Below, in pieces: positions 36,084 through 48,062 of a stretch of 64,000 bases of DNA (positions are counted from its first letter, which is position 1; each line of letters opens with the position of its first letter). Under the pieces are notes generated by a model, which did not search any database, was not told the origin of the DNA, and saw nothing but the letters and a program-made list of their open reading frames with translations. This DNA comes from Welwitschia mirabilis. Its lineage: Eukaryota > Gnetophyta > Gnetopsida > Welwitschiales. Position numbers and translations under genes: made by a program. Location: NCBI GenBank assembly GCA_051453625.1, contig JBOZIK010000001.1, positions 176,778,017 through 176,842,016 of the forward strand, read 5' to 3'.

Positions 36084-39000
36084 TAGGTTATGATTTTCTA
36101 GGAATAAATGTTAAAAATCCAATACACATTTTAACAGCATAGTAATAGAAATAATTATAAGTACATAGATGATAGTTCTATGATAGAATTTTTATGTTGA
36201 AGAATCTATAGAAGAGTATATCCCAAATAAAAAGGTGAAATTTATAATTTGTGCATACATCTACATCCAAGTCTTGTAAGAGAATTACATGTATCTATTA
36301 AATAAAAATAATTAACAATGCCTTCATCTTATAGAAAGTATAATTTTAAGAAATAAAACTAAGATCAAATTTCTCTCATGATAATAAAATGAATTAACAT
36401 CTTCAAGATTTCAATGGCTATTGAATTTTTCCAATGCATCTAACTAAAAAAAAAAAGAAAAAAATGTCCAAGCTATCAAAGTCAAGATCCCTAGAATAAT
36501 TAGAAAGTACTAGTCGAATAAGTTAAGAACAAAGTTGTAGAAATAGATATAAAGAGAAATAGGATTTGAATCAAGTGATGATTGGTGCTATCAACTAAGA
36601 TACCAAAAATGGTGAGCATATGATTTAACAAGCATTAAAGCCTTCTCTAAAGCTTTAGAACATGTGGAAAGGCATTCTTAATTGGTAACTTATCTTCTCT
36701 TATTTAAATACCTAAGTATAGAGAAAAAACTAACATGCACATATGTCAAAAAATTAGTTTTTGAAGGAAAACATGATGGTGCTAAACTTCATTAAAATTT
36801 CATGTGCTATATCAATTTTGAGAAGTTCTCTAATGATTTAACTCAGTTATTTCCTAATCTTAACTGAAGTGCTTTCAAGGATACTACTTAAATGTTCCTC
36901 CAATGAAACTTAAGTGTTCAAGTTTTAGTAATATCATTCTCCCTTTAAAGGCTTAAAATAGTCTTGTTTATTATCTTTATCATGCTTTTGATTCTTGTAA
37001 ATATAAAAGCCATGATAGACCACTGTAGTTTTTCTTAGCTCATTGGAAGTGGTACGATCTCAGGCTGGAAATGGAATTTAGGGTTTTCGTAAAGAGAAAC
37101 ATTGTTAAATTCTATAATATGATATTATATTATTTTATCCTACTTTTAGTCTAAATAAAGATTAAATATTAGAGGTCCTTACTGTCTTTTATCCCTTTGG
37201 AGTAGATATCTTCATTAAGCTTCTCTGTATGGATTGATTGGTGATTTGAGCTATCTTATTTGTATCATCGTTTGTAATGGTTTAAGAATAAGTGCATTCA
37301 TTTTCATTATTTTGCATTTTAAAAGTCCAAAGTTATTTTTGATTTACTTGATAAGGGAACTAAAAGTCCTAACTTTGCAATTTTTAAGATTTCTTATAAG
37401 GCTAATTCCTTGCCAATTTATTGAGAACTTTAAATATTATCCATTAGTTCCATTGCTATGACGAGTTGTAAAAGTATGAGGCCTAGGATATAATGAAGGG
37501 TATGATAAAGGGACTCAAGCAAGAGATCTTGTCATACTAGAAATAAAAGGGAAACATCTTAGTAATTAACCCAAATAGTGCAAATAATAGATGCAAAAAA
37601 ATAGTATGATAAGAAAAATGAAAATGGAAAAAGAAGCTTATTTTATTTGAATGTTTTTAATATTGTTATGGGTGATTGATGAATTTTTTTAAAAGGGTTT
37701 GTTCAAGGCATTTATCTAAAATTCATTGCCTTACCATTATGGCATTAAACACTAGATGTAACTACCTCAAGGTAAATCCAGTTGGTTTTTATATATATAT
37801 TTTAATGCCTAAAAACTTTCCTTGGGATAAAGAGAACCTTTCTTCAAGCTTCTTATCATGACACAACACATCCATGGAAATGATCAATCATCCCTTACCC
37901 TTATCATAGCTAATATCTACATGAACATCCATTTTAGAGCATAAAAGTTAAACTAGGTATATGCACTTTGGAGACTTCATTTTGTTTTACTATTTGCTTC
38001 CCTTATCCTCGAATTTGTGGTTCTTTTAGATGCTTACTTTTCTTTAGCATTAATTATCAACTTGATGATGTCTATTACTTTTAGCATTGTCCCTTAGTTG
38101 AGAAGCTTAAATCATTTTTAGAAGGCATTATTTTCTTGCTAAAATCTTAAAGGAATAAAAAAGGAATGAGGAAATTCTGAGGAAACCTTTCATATCATCC
38201 TAGCTAATAATAGCTAGATGCATCCTTTTTAGGTAAAAGTAGATCACAACCATCACAATAATTGACATAGCTAGTAGTTGAGTCTGGATTACCCTACTAA
38301 CTGATCATCTTCTTCATACCTTTATCTATAGAACTTTAAATTTTACTGATAGTAAATGCTAAGTAGTTGAGGAAATTAGTCAAGGCTTTATAAGTCACAG
38401 TAGTTAGTCTTTACAACCCATAGTGGTGCATATAAATTTCCTTTGATAAAAGACATCCATATTTGAAATACTTAGGATATGTGCATTAACAAACCAACTC
38501 AACATTCTCTATATTAGAAGTATCTTTTTCACATAATTAGAGTCATTGGCATTGACTATTATGTTTTCATTACTACTATTTAGTTTTCTCCATACAATAT
38601 GTCTCCTTCTTTCTCAATACATTTTGCAAATGATGTTAGATTAATATATTAGATAAAAGTTTAAATTACCAAAAGAAATTATGTTCCTTTTTAACATTAC
38701 TTCAAACTCATCTTTATCATTATTTATGATTCCATGTTTAGCTCGCATATTTAAAACTACACTACTGATAAAATGTAAGATTCAAATCCTTTCTTAGAGT
38801 CTACAAGTATTTCATATCTCACGAGTCTATTTTAATCTCACTTGTATCAATTAAATGAAAGGGGAATGTGAATTTAAGAGTTCTGAAAAGAAAACCTAGT
38901 GGTTACATTTATGTAGTTTATCTCAGTAATTTTTAGGAAGGAAAATCTTTGAAAATTCTTTTGAGATGTACTCATGTATTTTGTCAAGACTGTATTAATA

Positions 39001-40052
39001 TGTATCTTTTTTTAAATTTTATTTATTCCCTTTATTGCACTAATTTCATTCAATCCCTTGCTTTTCTAAATCCCTAAATTGAAGAGATTAATAACAATGA
39101 TAACCAACCTGAAATTGATTTTACTCACATGATAATTTTAGAAAACTCTAGCCACTCTTTGTATCCTTATCAAAGACCCTTTTCTTTCAATCTATAGAAT
39201 CTTGCTATGATGTATATCAAGTAAGGAGTTTATAAGCTTAAAGGATCCATGTTTTCTTAGAGTCCAAAAAAAAAAAAAGCAAGTTTCTTAATGACATAAT
39301 TAAAGGCTTCTCTCTAAATTTCCTCTACTGCCTTTTATCCATATAGAGCATCCCCTGTTCATCACAGTCTATTAAAACATTCTAGTAAAGGATGATCTGC
39401 AAATAATCCATTACAACAAATCTCGTAAAAGTTGTAATTAAAGAGGTGATAGTCCACATAATCCTTAGCTTTAAACTTCAATTATATTAAAATGCTTGAG
39501 TATTTAAATCAAGATCCATGTAAGTGATTTCAATCTTTTATTAGAATTTTTTTCATTTTAGGATTTTCTACCTTTAATCATGTTTAATTTCATTAGTGTA
39601 ATCATTTACACTTTCTAAACTTTGGTTGTTAAAAAAAGAAGCTTAATGTGTAGGAATTTTAATTCAGCTTTTCACTTTTAAGCCTTTGTGTAAAGTTCTT
39701 AAATCTTGACTAGTGATTTCTTTTTAATTTATAAACCTTCTCTCTTTTATGTATACTATGATCTCTTACATATCTATGCCCACTTCCAATTATATGATAT
39801 CCTTAAACTGAAAATAGTTAGGTGGTCAAATGAGAGGATTAGTAAGCCTATGCATAAGTATTAGGCATAGTCTAGAATTAAGGATCCTAGAAGGAATTGA
39901 GGAATGTCATTATGTTTATGCATTACTAGAGTTCTAAAATCTTTTTTGAGTTTTGTTTTATACTTTACAAAATTCCTCCATAATACCCAATCTTCCCTTC
40001 AAATAAAATTCATCATGTTACAATTTGATTATCTAGTTAAATTATGGTAGTT

Positions 40053-40116
40053 AGCAGTTAAATACCAGTGCACTTTATAAAGGAAGCAGTTAAATACCAA
40101 TACACTTTATAAAGGA
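40053..40116. repeat. 32 bp tandem duplication
   Basis: Units 40053-40084 and 40085-40116 start AGCAGTTAAATACCA and end CACTTTATAAAGGA. They differ only by two G/A changes, so this is a recent slip. Confidence 0.95.
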
Positions 40117-41682
40117 TTACTGTTAATACACTACTCACTTGTTAATGTAACTAAATTAATTATTGAAAGGAAATTAGATACTTAACTTTAAGGTTTTTAT
40201 TTTGAATCTTTATATATTGTGAAATAAATATTTTATTAAGTAAATATTTTTATAAACTAAACAAAAGAAATCATAATATTTTATAAATGGAGATAGACAT
40301 ATAGGCCAATAGTGTAATTTTAAATCTTTAGGCCTTAACATTTTAGATGTATTCATAAATCTATTCTCATTAGTGACCTATATTCACACCAAACAAAATG
40401 CTAATAAGGCTATAATTTGTTATTGTATTCCTTATGTGTATCTAATGTAATCTTGTAATTTACAACTTTTATATAATATGCTAATAGTTGATGCATGTTA
40501 TATCATATTCTCACTTGATGGCCTTTGCTAAGCAAACAACAAGGATTCTTTAAAAGAATGAGGTAAAGGTTAATTATGATAATTTATCCTTCACTTGGTA
40601 AAGTTTTTAAATATTTCTATGTACATATTATTTATCAACCATATTTTAAGCTTCTAATAGTTATGAAACTAGAACAATAGATGCTTAGTATTCAAAGTCT
40701 TAAAATAATAGTTTACCAGTATAACATAACTTGAAAAATCTACATAAGCATTAACCTTATGAAGCTATTATTTAACTTCCCTAAAAACGTTAGGTATTAT
40801 GAGATATATTATTAAATTAATTTTTACTTATTTTACTTTCTTAAATACTTACTTGGTACTCATATATTAATTAATCTCTTTATCTAATACATTTATTTAT
40901 TAGAATTAAAGATGTTATATTATACATATTAATCCTTGAAGAGGAAATTCAACTAGATTATGTAAGTAGAAGAATCAAAGAGACATTGAAAGAAGTACAT
41001 AATAAGGAAGTGTAGTGTGAAAGAGATCTGTAATTTTTGAGCTAAGACTTAAGGAATGTTTACATAACAACTTTAGAAGTGTGTCTCACAATTGTAGCTT
41101 TGGACTTAATAATACAATCATATTTTGCTTTTGACTAAAGTAAGAATGTTGTTGAGATATTTTGGCTTATAAAATAGAAGATTTTCAATCATTTGCAAGT
41201 ATATTTAACTATGTTCTTTAAAATTCCTTGCAAACTTAATTATGTGGCCTTTATCTAGCCTCTTATGAAGATGTGCTAGTTCATAATGTGTTCCATAATC
41301 AAGTAAGCTTTATACCATTAGGAAATGGGAAATATTAAAATTTCATGTATAATAAAAGAGTTTTGTGAATTAATATACTCAAGTACTACAACGTTTAGAG
41401 CTTACAACATGAAATCAAAGTAAAGAGAACAGAAAGAAAAGAATTCCTAGAGGTTTTGTTATTCCAAATGTAAGAGATGATTGATGTTATCATGACCTTA
41501 ATTAGTAAGCATGTGTCTAACATTTCAAACTATTTAATAATTTATATATGGCATTGAAGGAAGATAAATTTAACTTCAATATAACAATTAGAAGAGAGAG
41601 TAGAAGCTACTTGAAAATATAATATAGATGTATTATAGTGAAAAATTAAGCTTTCTTGTTCAAGTTTCAAGGACAAACTTTT

Positions 41683-41697
41683 AAAGGATGGAGAAAT
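41683..41697 (+). other. Polypurine tract of element A-B
   Basis: AAAGGATGGAGAAAT lies immediately upstream of LTR B. It follows the AAGGACAAACTTTT context commonly seen at the end of chromovirus pol. It indicates plus-strand orientation. Confidence 0.75.
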
Positions 41698-42245
41698 ATC
41701 ATGTTTAGAATTTTAAGGTCTAAAAGTTTTCTTAAAATTAAATTAAAATAATTTTGTTATTATAGATTCTACAAGCTAATGTAGTTATTTGTATTTATAT
41801 TCTAGAAAATTTTGTGTTTAAATGTTATTCATGTTGTATTAGCTATAATATTAACTTGTTACTGTAATCCTTAGTAATTATGATCTTGAATGAAAAAATT
41901 AGTGGTTTTGATAGTGGATAAATTAATGTATTATATTATTATTTTTTTTGGTTATGAAATTATTGCACTATATTTCATTTTTGAATCTCCAAGTAGTATA
42001 AATGTTATGTCATTAAGGTGCTGTTATATTAAAGATTATGCTTTGAGTTTCTTTTGTCTTTGCAAAGACTAAAAAATTACTTTTTAATTTTCAAAAATGT
42101 TCTTATAGTGGAGATGATGTCATTTACTTTTATTATTGTTTCACCTCCCTAAAATTTATACATGATTAAATTTTAATTATGGAGGATTATTGTTTTTCTT
42201 CATTATTATGATTAAATGTGATGGAATAGAAAGCATTTTCTTTTA

Positions 42246-42345
42246 NNNNNNNNNNNNNNNNNNNNNNNNNNNNNNNNNNNNNNNNNNNNNNNNNNNNNNN
42301 NNNNNNNNNNNNNNNNNNNNNNNNNNNNNNNNNNNNNNNNNNNNN
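42246..42345. other. Assembly gap, 100 N, with duplicated flanks
   Basis: The 77 bases at 42169-42245 recur exactly at 42346-42422. Confidence 0.98.
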
Positions 42346-42974
42346 AATTTTAATTATGGAGGATTATTGTTTTTCTTCATTATTATGATTAAATGTGATG
42401 GAATAGAAAGCATTTTCTTTTAAATATTATTAAAGTGCCCTGTAGCCAGGCAAGCCTTTATGAGACACTATGAAACCCCCACCATTACTATTAGATCATG
42501 ATGTTTTCTTTTGTATTCTTGAGTCCTTTCACTTTACCCATGTCCTCTCCTCATAAATAGGGTTCTTTCTTCCTCAAGTTAAGCTTATTATCTAAAAAGA
42601 CTTTTCCTATGAATCTTAGAGCTTAGAAATTCTAGGAGCTTTTAAAACTTGGACAATGTTCGAAGTCCTCGAATACCACAATTTGATACTAGTATGGTTC
42701 TATTTCTTCTTGCTTCCTTGTTGGTCCCTTTTTATATGCATTCCATTATTGTGTTTGTTTTGTCTATTTTCTTGTGAATTAAATATAAACATGTGTAATT
42801 CTTAATAAAACTAGAATCAATCCTTCTTCCAAGTCTTGACTCCTACTATTTTCTGTAGCTGATGTCCTTGGTAATCTAAATATAAGTTGTTATTATCATG
42901 GATTGATACTTTATTGTTATATCTTTATCGTACTTCTCTTAGTGTCATGAGTTCTTGTGAATGTACGGTTATGA

Positions 42975-43345
42975 GTATTCCACATATCACTTAATAAGAC
43001 AATGAAAATGAGAATCCCACAAATCACTAAATGAGGCAGTGGAATGATAGATTAACCATAGATTACTAAATTAGCCAGTGGAATTCACAGATCACCAAAT
43101 GAAGTAGTGAAGTGAGTAAAATGTAAAAATATTATATGAGAACCATAGATTGTCAAATGAGGTAGTGGGCATCTTAGATCACTGAATGAGGCAGTGAAGT
43201 GAGTAAAATAAAAAATATTATATAAGAACCACAGATCACCAAATGCGATAGTGGGATTTATAGATCACCAAATGAGGTAGTGAAGTGAATAAAATGTGAA
43301 AATGTTATATGAGAATCATAGATCACAAAATTAGACATTGAACTA
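42975..43345. repeat. Minisatellite within LTR B
   Basis: Same GATCAC-AAATGAGG-AGTG units as in LTR A, with similar copy number and spacer arrangement but many substitutions. Confidence 0.87.
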
Positions 43346-44346
43346 ATTAAAATATGGGAAAGTTTATTCCCATTTCATAACCATAAGATTGTTCTTCTTA
43401 TAATGTAACTTATTATTGAAGTTCTCACTTTTTCCTTCCCATCTGCATATTTGAAAAATTCTTATCTTACCTTGGCTTTCCTAGACCATACTAGGAGTTA
43501 TGAAATTTTCACAGTTCTTATTCCACATTCCTTGTGTGACAGGTTGAAAATCTAGAGTATGATTATTTAAGAAGGCATAAATATGTGAAGGATTATTATT
43601 CTAGTCTTGTTGGAAACTTTTATAGAATGCACTTGTATTTCCTTCATAAATCCTGAAATTTCAAGATTTATATGGTTGTGATTTAAAGACACTATACATC
43701 CTTATTAAATAATATTTTATTATATGTACATTAATAGTTAAATCCTATTTTTATTGTGTGTGTTCCTTATAGCTTAATTAAACTTCTCAATCTTGATACA
43801 TTGAGCTTTATACAGTGAATATCTTCCCTTGAAATATATTATTGTAATAAAATATGAAATTTGATCACTTATTCCTTTATGTATTATTGAAGATTATATT
43901 GAGAACTTGAACACTTTAGTTATGTATTTACCTTAAGTATACATTGAATGTCAATTCATAAATATCTTTTCTTGAGTTATTACTCAACAAAGTATGGAGT
44001 TGGGCAATTTATTTTTTATGCATCATTATAATCTTTTCTTGAAAATTTATAGTCTAATTATGAGTATTAATTTTGAAAGTTATGCCTTGATTAAAGTATT
44101 AATGTCCATTTATTATTTGATTAATAAGAAAGGGTCATGTATTTTCCTCCTCCTTCTATAATTACTTAAGTGCTATTATAAATACATATTATTAATGGAA
44201 TTAAAATTAAGGGTCCTTGCATGCTAAATTTTATATTAAAATCATGGATTATTTTATATTAATGCATTAAATAAAGGGGAAGGATGTGGACATAACCCTT
44301 TGATAAATAAGTAACGTTCATAAATTAAAAGTTAGAAATACAAGCA

Positions 44347-44526
44347 TTTCAATATTAAAGTATAGTATCTATTATAATCTTGAAATATTTTCTAGCTAAT
44401 TTACATCCATGTGCTATTGTATTTGAATAATCATATTCAACCTTTCCTATGTTAACAAAAGTTTCACAATCCTCTATTAAAATAATTTTACACATTTTAT
44501 TATTTAATAAAGTAGTCAATGATAGT
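44347..44526. other. Short spacer between element A-B and copia element X
   Basis: 180 bp. On the minus strand it is open and reads fragments such as EDCETFVNIGKVEYDY, which I cannot assign. The start of that open frame lies in the copia LTR, so it is not a real gene as delimited. Confidence 0.4.
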
Positions 44527-44845
44527 TGTGGAAATCGAGAACCCTTGAGGGGGGTTAAGGGGTCATAAATAGGTTTCTTAAAAAAATTCAAATAAACTTA
44601 CAATAAAAAATTGATTAAAATAGATCACTAGAAAACTTATGCACAAAAAATAAAAGTATTTAGAAAAATGAAAATAATAGAAAGCATAAAAATATTAATC
44701 AAATGCATACAAGTTTTATAATGGTTCAAGAAATTCCCTACTCTACTCTCAATGATTAGATTATTACCAAGCCTAATGTTGATCTCTATTAACTCTTCTA
44801 GGTATTGTAGATTCACCTGTAACCTTTACACATGAAGTTTTATAG

Positions 44846-44983
44846 GATAAGTCTCAACTTTTTCAAATGATCTTTTCCAGGTTAAGTCTCAACCTTTTCA
44901 AATGGACTTTTGTAGGCTAAGTCTCAACCTTTTCAAATGGACTTTTGTAGGTTAAGTCTCAACATTTCAAATAACCTTTTTTT
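44846..44983. repeat. 35 bp tandem repeats in the X 3' LTR
   Basis: Four units at 44846, 44881, 44916 and 44951, each built on G-TAAGTCTCAACCTTTTCAAA followed by a T-rich end. The second and third are nearly identical. A fifth degenerate unit follows. Confidence 0.95.
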
Positions 44984-45499
44984 GGCTAAATATTAACCTT
45001 TAAAAGATGTAATAGTGATGTTACAATGCCTAGGTGTACTGATATCACTTATTCTTCATTTCTATAATAGTAATGGTGTTTTTATCTTGTAAATAATACA
45101 AACTACAAATAATGAAGTACAAAGATCTGACCTTGTATGCAAAGATACAATAGATGTTTGCTCATCCTTAGTTAGGAATGCAATGTAAGATAGTAAAATA
45201 ATAAATTACAATTTTCAATGATTTAGTAAAAGGTTTTACAGTGATTTCTCTCTTGGCTATTTATAATAAAAGGCTTTTAGGATTTATTACAATTAAAAAC
45301 ATGCTTCCAACAATTAGAAAATGGCTACAAAATAAATATAAAATTTTTTTTCTATTGCGGTTAGTCAACTCCTTAAACATTTGGTTGACCTCTCATAGTA
45401 CCATAACTTAAAGAGGTTGCCTGAGTAAATTGTTTAATCACCTCTATTTCTTATGGTTTCATGTCTAGTTGACCCCTCAGGGTTTGGTCAACTACTTAT

Positions 45500-45541
45500 N
45501 NNNNNNNNNNNNNNNNNNNNNNNNNNNNNNNNNNNNNNNNN
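45500..45541. other. Assembly gap, 42 N
   Basis: No duplicated flanks seen. It lies in the GTTGACC-rich half of the LTR. Confidence 0.98.
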
Positions 45542-45982
45542 TAAAATACATTCTAGTTTTCTATATTAGGCCCAGTTGACCCCTTAAATATTTGGTCGAT
45601 TCCTTGAAATTTGACTCAGAAATATTAGTTGCACAGTGCTCAAGTCTGGTCAACTCCTCATAGATCTAGTTAACCCCTCTACAATTAGTTCAAGAGTAGT
45701 GATTCTTAGGTTCATAGGTCTAGTTGACCCCTCAGAAATTAGGTTAATCCCTTTGAATTTAGTTCAATTCTAAGAGTTTACTCTAAGTGTAATTAATCAC
45801 TTAGAAATTTGATCAGCCCCTCAAGAGGGTAACTGAACTTGACAGGTTTCATTAATCAAAATGTGACATTCCTAGCTTTAGCTTTTGACTTGTAAGTAAT
45901 AAATATTTTCTATATAAGATACATAAATTTCACTTCATAGAAAACATTATTTTAACATCAATTAGTAATACATAATCTAACA

Positions 45983-46501
45983 ATATCCCCTTTTAACATT
46001 GATGGCAAATATTCCTTAGTTGTAAAATTTTAAAATTGAGAAAGATTCCCCTTACGAAATGCCTATTAAAATTTGCAGAAATATTAAGCCTTTTGATATC
46101 AAATGAAGACATTTTGATAAGATTTAATTTATGCTAATATTAAAACAATTCGAGGTGCAATTTTGGAAAGTTAAGAAAATGCCAAAATGTTTATGAAAAA
46201 CAGCATTTATAAAAAGCAACATTTTGATCATACATTATTGAACATACTTAATATAAATCAAAAAAGGATTAGTTCATTAACAATAAAAGTGCACTACCAA
46301 TTTTAGATAGACATAATGAAAAACAAGTGCATTTTTATTTTATTAAAATAGGCAATAAAAAGTAAAAGCACTCATCTAAAGTAAACTACATCTAAAAGTA
46401 CATAAGAAAAACAACTAATTCTCTTCCTTTTGACATCAATAACAAATGAGAAAAAGGAACACAAAAAAACAAATAAAGAACATAAACATGAAAGTAAAGA
46501 T
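45983..46501. other. Untranslated 3' region of element X with polypurine tract
   Basis: The minus strand reads AAAAGGGGATAT directly upstream of the LTR (45983-45994), the plus-strand primer. The rest is AT-rich without a frame and matches the corresponding part of element Y near 56041-56450. Confidence 0.8.
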
Positions 46502-46523
46502 CTAGTTTAATTCTTCTTCTTCT

Positions 46524-46554
<31 letters not shown>

Positions 46555-47599
46555 TAGGCTCCTCTTTTGAATTTTATTCTTCCTCTTCTGCTATCTTCTG
46601 AGATGAACTTTCATCTTCCTCAAATGTGTGAGTAATCTCGTACCTAGATATAATGAGATATTCTTTTATGTGCTTCATACGAGAGTCAATCTACCTCAGG
46701 TATGAAAGTGTCTCTTTTGGACAGGCTTCCTTGGAAGAAGGCAATCTAAAGGTTTTCTTTGAAGGGATAAAGATATGCATGTAAGATAATGTTACATGCT
46801 CAATGGATTACATGGATTAAAGGGTTTTAAGTTTGTGATAAAATATCATACAATAGTGGTAGCATGTATTAGTGATCAGAACAGAGGAGGGTAAAGCCCT
46901 AGCTTTATGGTACTCCAACTGAGAAACCTTATTCTTTAGTATAATGATAGAGGAAGTAATGGAATGCCTAGTCCCTACCAAATACATCAGATAGATCCTA
47001 TAGTTAGAGGCCTCATCATAATGACCAGTTAAGGGTAAAAAGTTATAGGTAAAAACTAAATGAGAAAAGTAATACTTAGGAGTGAGTAAAGAATTAGAAA
47101 AGGTATGCTTCCACCTATGGAACTTATCACAGATCTTCCTTGTAACTACTGTCTTATCTTCCATAGAGTTCCAAAAAGGCCAAAACTCCTCATAATTTTC
47201 TTTAAGCATATTAATAATAGTTGTAATAAAATTTGTAATGATCTTTATCTAGTTTCCCAAAAATAGAGTTTTAAGGGTAACAGATTCAATATTGTAAGAA
47301 GAATTACAATAGAACATTATAGTAAGAAAGGGATAAGCTGAAATTGATACATCAAGGAAATAAGAGAGTTTTTAATCTTGCAAGAGCTAGATCACTTTTC
47401 TTAGCTCTTTAAGATCTGATGTAGCAATAGATCTCTTTTGACACATAGGTATCTTATCAAACTTTTGAGAGAATCTCTCTATGGCATTTTTAGACATGAA
47501 ATGATAAAAACAGAAGGATTATCTAACTAAAACTTCCTTTCTTTTTCTTCTATAAGGACCTTTGACCATTGCAACCTTTTTGCATAAATTTGAAGACAT
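46502..47599 (-). pseudogene. Extra ORF downstream of pol position in element X (366 codons, stop-riddled)
   Basis: One uninterrupted frame runs from an ATG at 47599 to a TAG at 46502-46504 with eight internal stops but no frameshift over 1.1 kb. The start has a basic patch (GPYRRKRKE), then an NAIERFSQKFDKIP segment. The middle (open 46817-47209) has LLTPKYYFSHLVFTYNFLPL and TSSIIILKNKVSQL followed by ALPSSVLIT. The C-terminus is very acidic and ends in about 14 glutamates encoded by a GAA repeat. The pattern recalls the putative plant transposon protein domain (Pfam PF20167-like), but this is by-eye similarity. It sits where SIRE-type copia elements carry an additional 3' ORF. No membrane anchor or signal peptide is evident, so I do not call it envelope. 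Confidence 0.6.
46511..46546. repeat. (TTC)12 microsatellite coding a Glu run
   Basis: Twelve uninterrupted TTC units. On the minus strand they are GAA codons in frame with the extra ORF. It is therefore both a microsatellite and the acidic tail. Confidence 0.95.
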
Positions 47600-48062
47600 A
47601 AGAAATCTAAGAAATGCTATAGATCTAGAATAAAAATAAGATTAGAACACAATGAAAAAGGTTTGAACATCTTTTTATTTTATATAGAAGGTCGATTAGG
47701 ATGTTTTTAAGAAAGAAATTAGGTCCACTGATAATACTTTCACACTGTAATCCTTCAAGTTAGATCCATTAGTTATAGTTTTAGTATACTTGTTAAGACA
47801 TGGATCTACAGTATTGAAAGAAGTCTAGCTAATGAAGCTTTCATGTAAATTGACCGATTACATCTAATTGACTAAATTATAGATCCAATTAACTACCCTA
47901 TAATCAGAGAGAGGATGGCAAGTTAACCCCTAGTTCTTTTTTGGTGATCAAGAAAAATATCACAATTTTGGGATTTCATAATAGTATTTGCTAGTTAATG
48001 TTTTGTTTTAACAAAATTTAAAGCATGTTTCCTTTTTTAACTTTGTAGTTAACATGATTGAA

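Larger units (their letters stand above)
36066..41701. other. Interior of element A-B without recognisable genes
   Basis: No gag, protease, RT or integrase motif found on either strand. Short open frames at 37234-37461 and 37676-37861 (plus strand) have no family I recognise. A 32 bp perfect-length tandem duplication is at 40053-40116. The content is AT-rich and could include older unrelated insertions. Confidence 0.5.
33711..44346 (+). mobile_element. Large LTR retrotransposon with non-coding interior (element A-B, LARD-like)
   Basis: Two long direct repeats, LTR A (33711-36065) and LTR B (41702-44346), flank 5.6 kb. Just inside LTR A is a primer-binding site resembling the Met tRNA complement. 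Just inside LTR B is a purine tract in a context (TTTCAAGGACAAACTTTTAAAGGATGGAGAAATATC, 41667-41700) typical of the 3' end of plant gypsy chromoviruses. I find no gag or pol in the interior, so it resembles a large retrotransposon derivative. The flanking five bases are TGTCA (33706-33710) and TTTCA (44347-44351), one mismatch, consistent with an aged target duplication. The solo LTR at 13335 and fragment at 27197 belong to this family. Confidence 0.78.
41702..44346 (+). repeat. LTR B (3' LTR of element A-B)
   Basis: Begins TGTTTAGAA and ends AAGCA. Partner of LTR A. Its length is inflated by a 100 N gap plus a 77 bp duplicated flank. The 18 bases after its end (TTTCAATATTAAAGTATAG region) resemble the primer-binding site that follows LTR A, which is unexpected for a 3' LTR. 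Confidence 0.9.
44527..45982 (-). repeat. 3' LTR of element X
   Basis: Starts TGTGG and ends TAACA on the plus strand. It shares the order of blocks with the three other family LTRs: an opening CCCTNGAGGGGG box, a 35 bp tandem repeat region, then a field of GGTTGACCCCTCAG-like motifs. A 42 N gap lies at 45500-45541. Confidence 0.92.

Noticed and set aside
44355-44591. 78-codon minus-strand open frame
   Set aside because: Its first 20 or so codons are copia LTR sequence and its end reaches LTR B, so it is a chance fusion. Only the central 160 bp remain unexplained.
46511-46546. Treating the TTC run as a plain non-coding microsatellite
   Set aside because: It is in frame with the extra ORF and encodes its acidic tail, so it was annotated as both.
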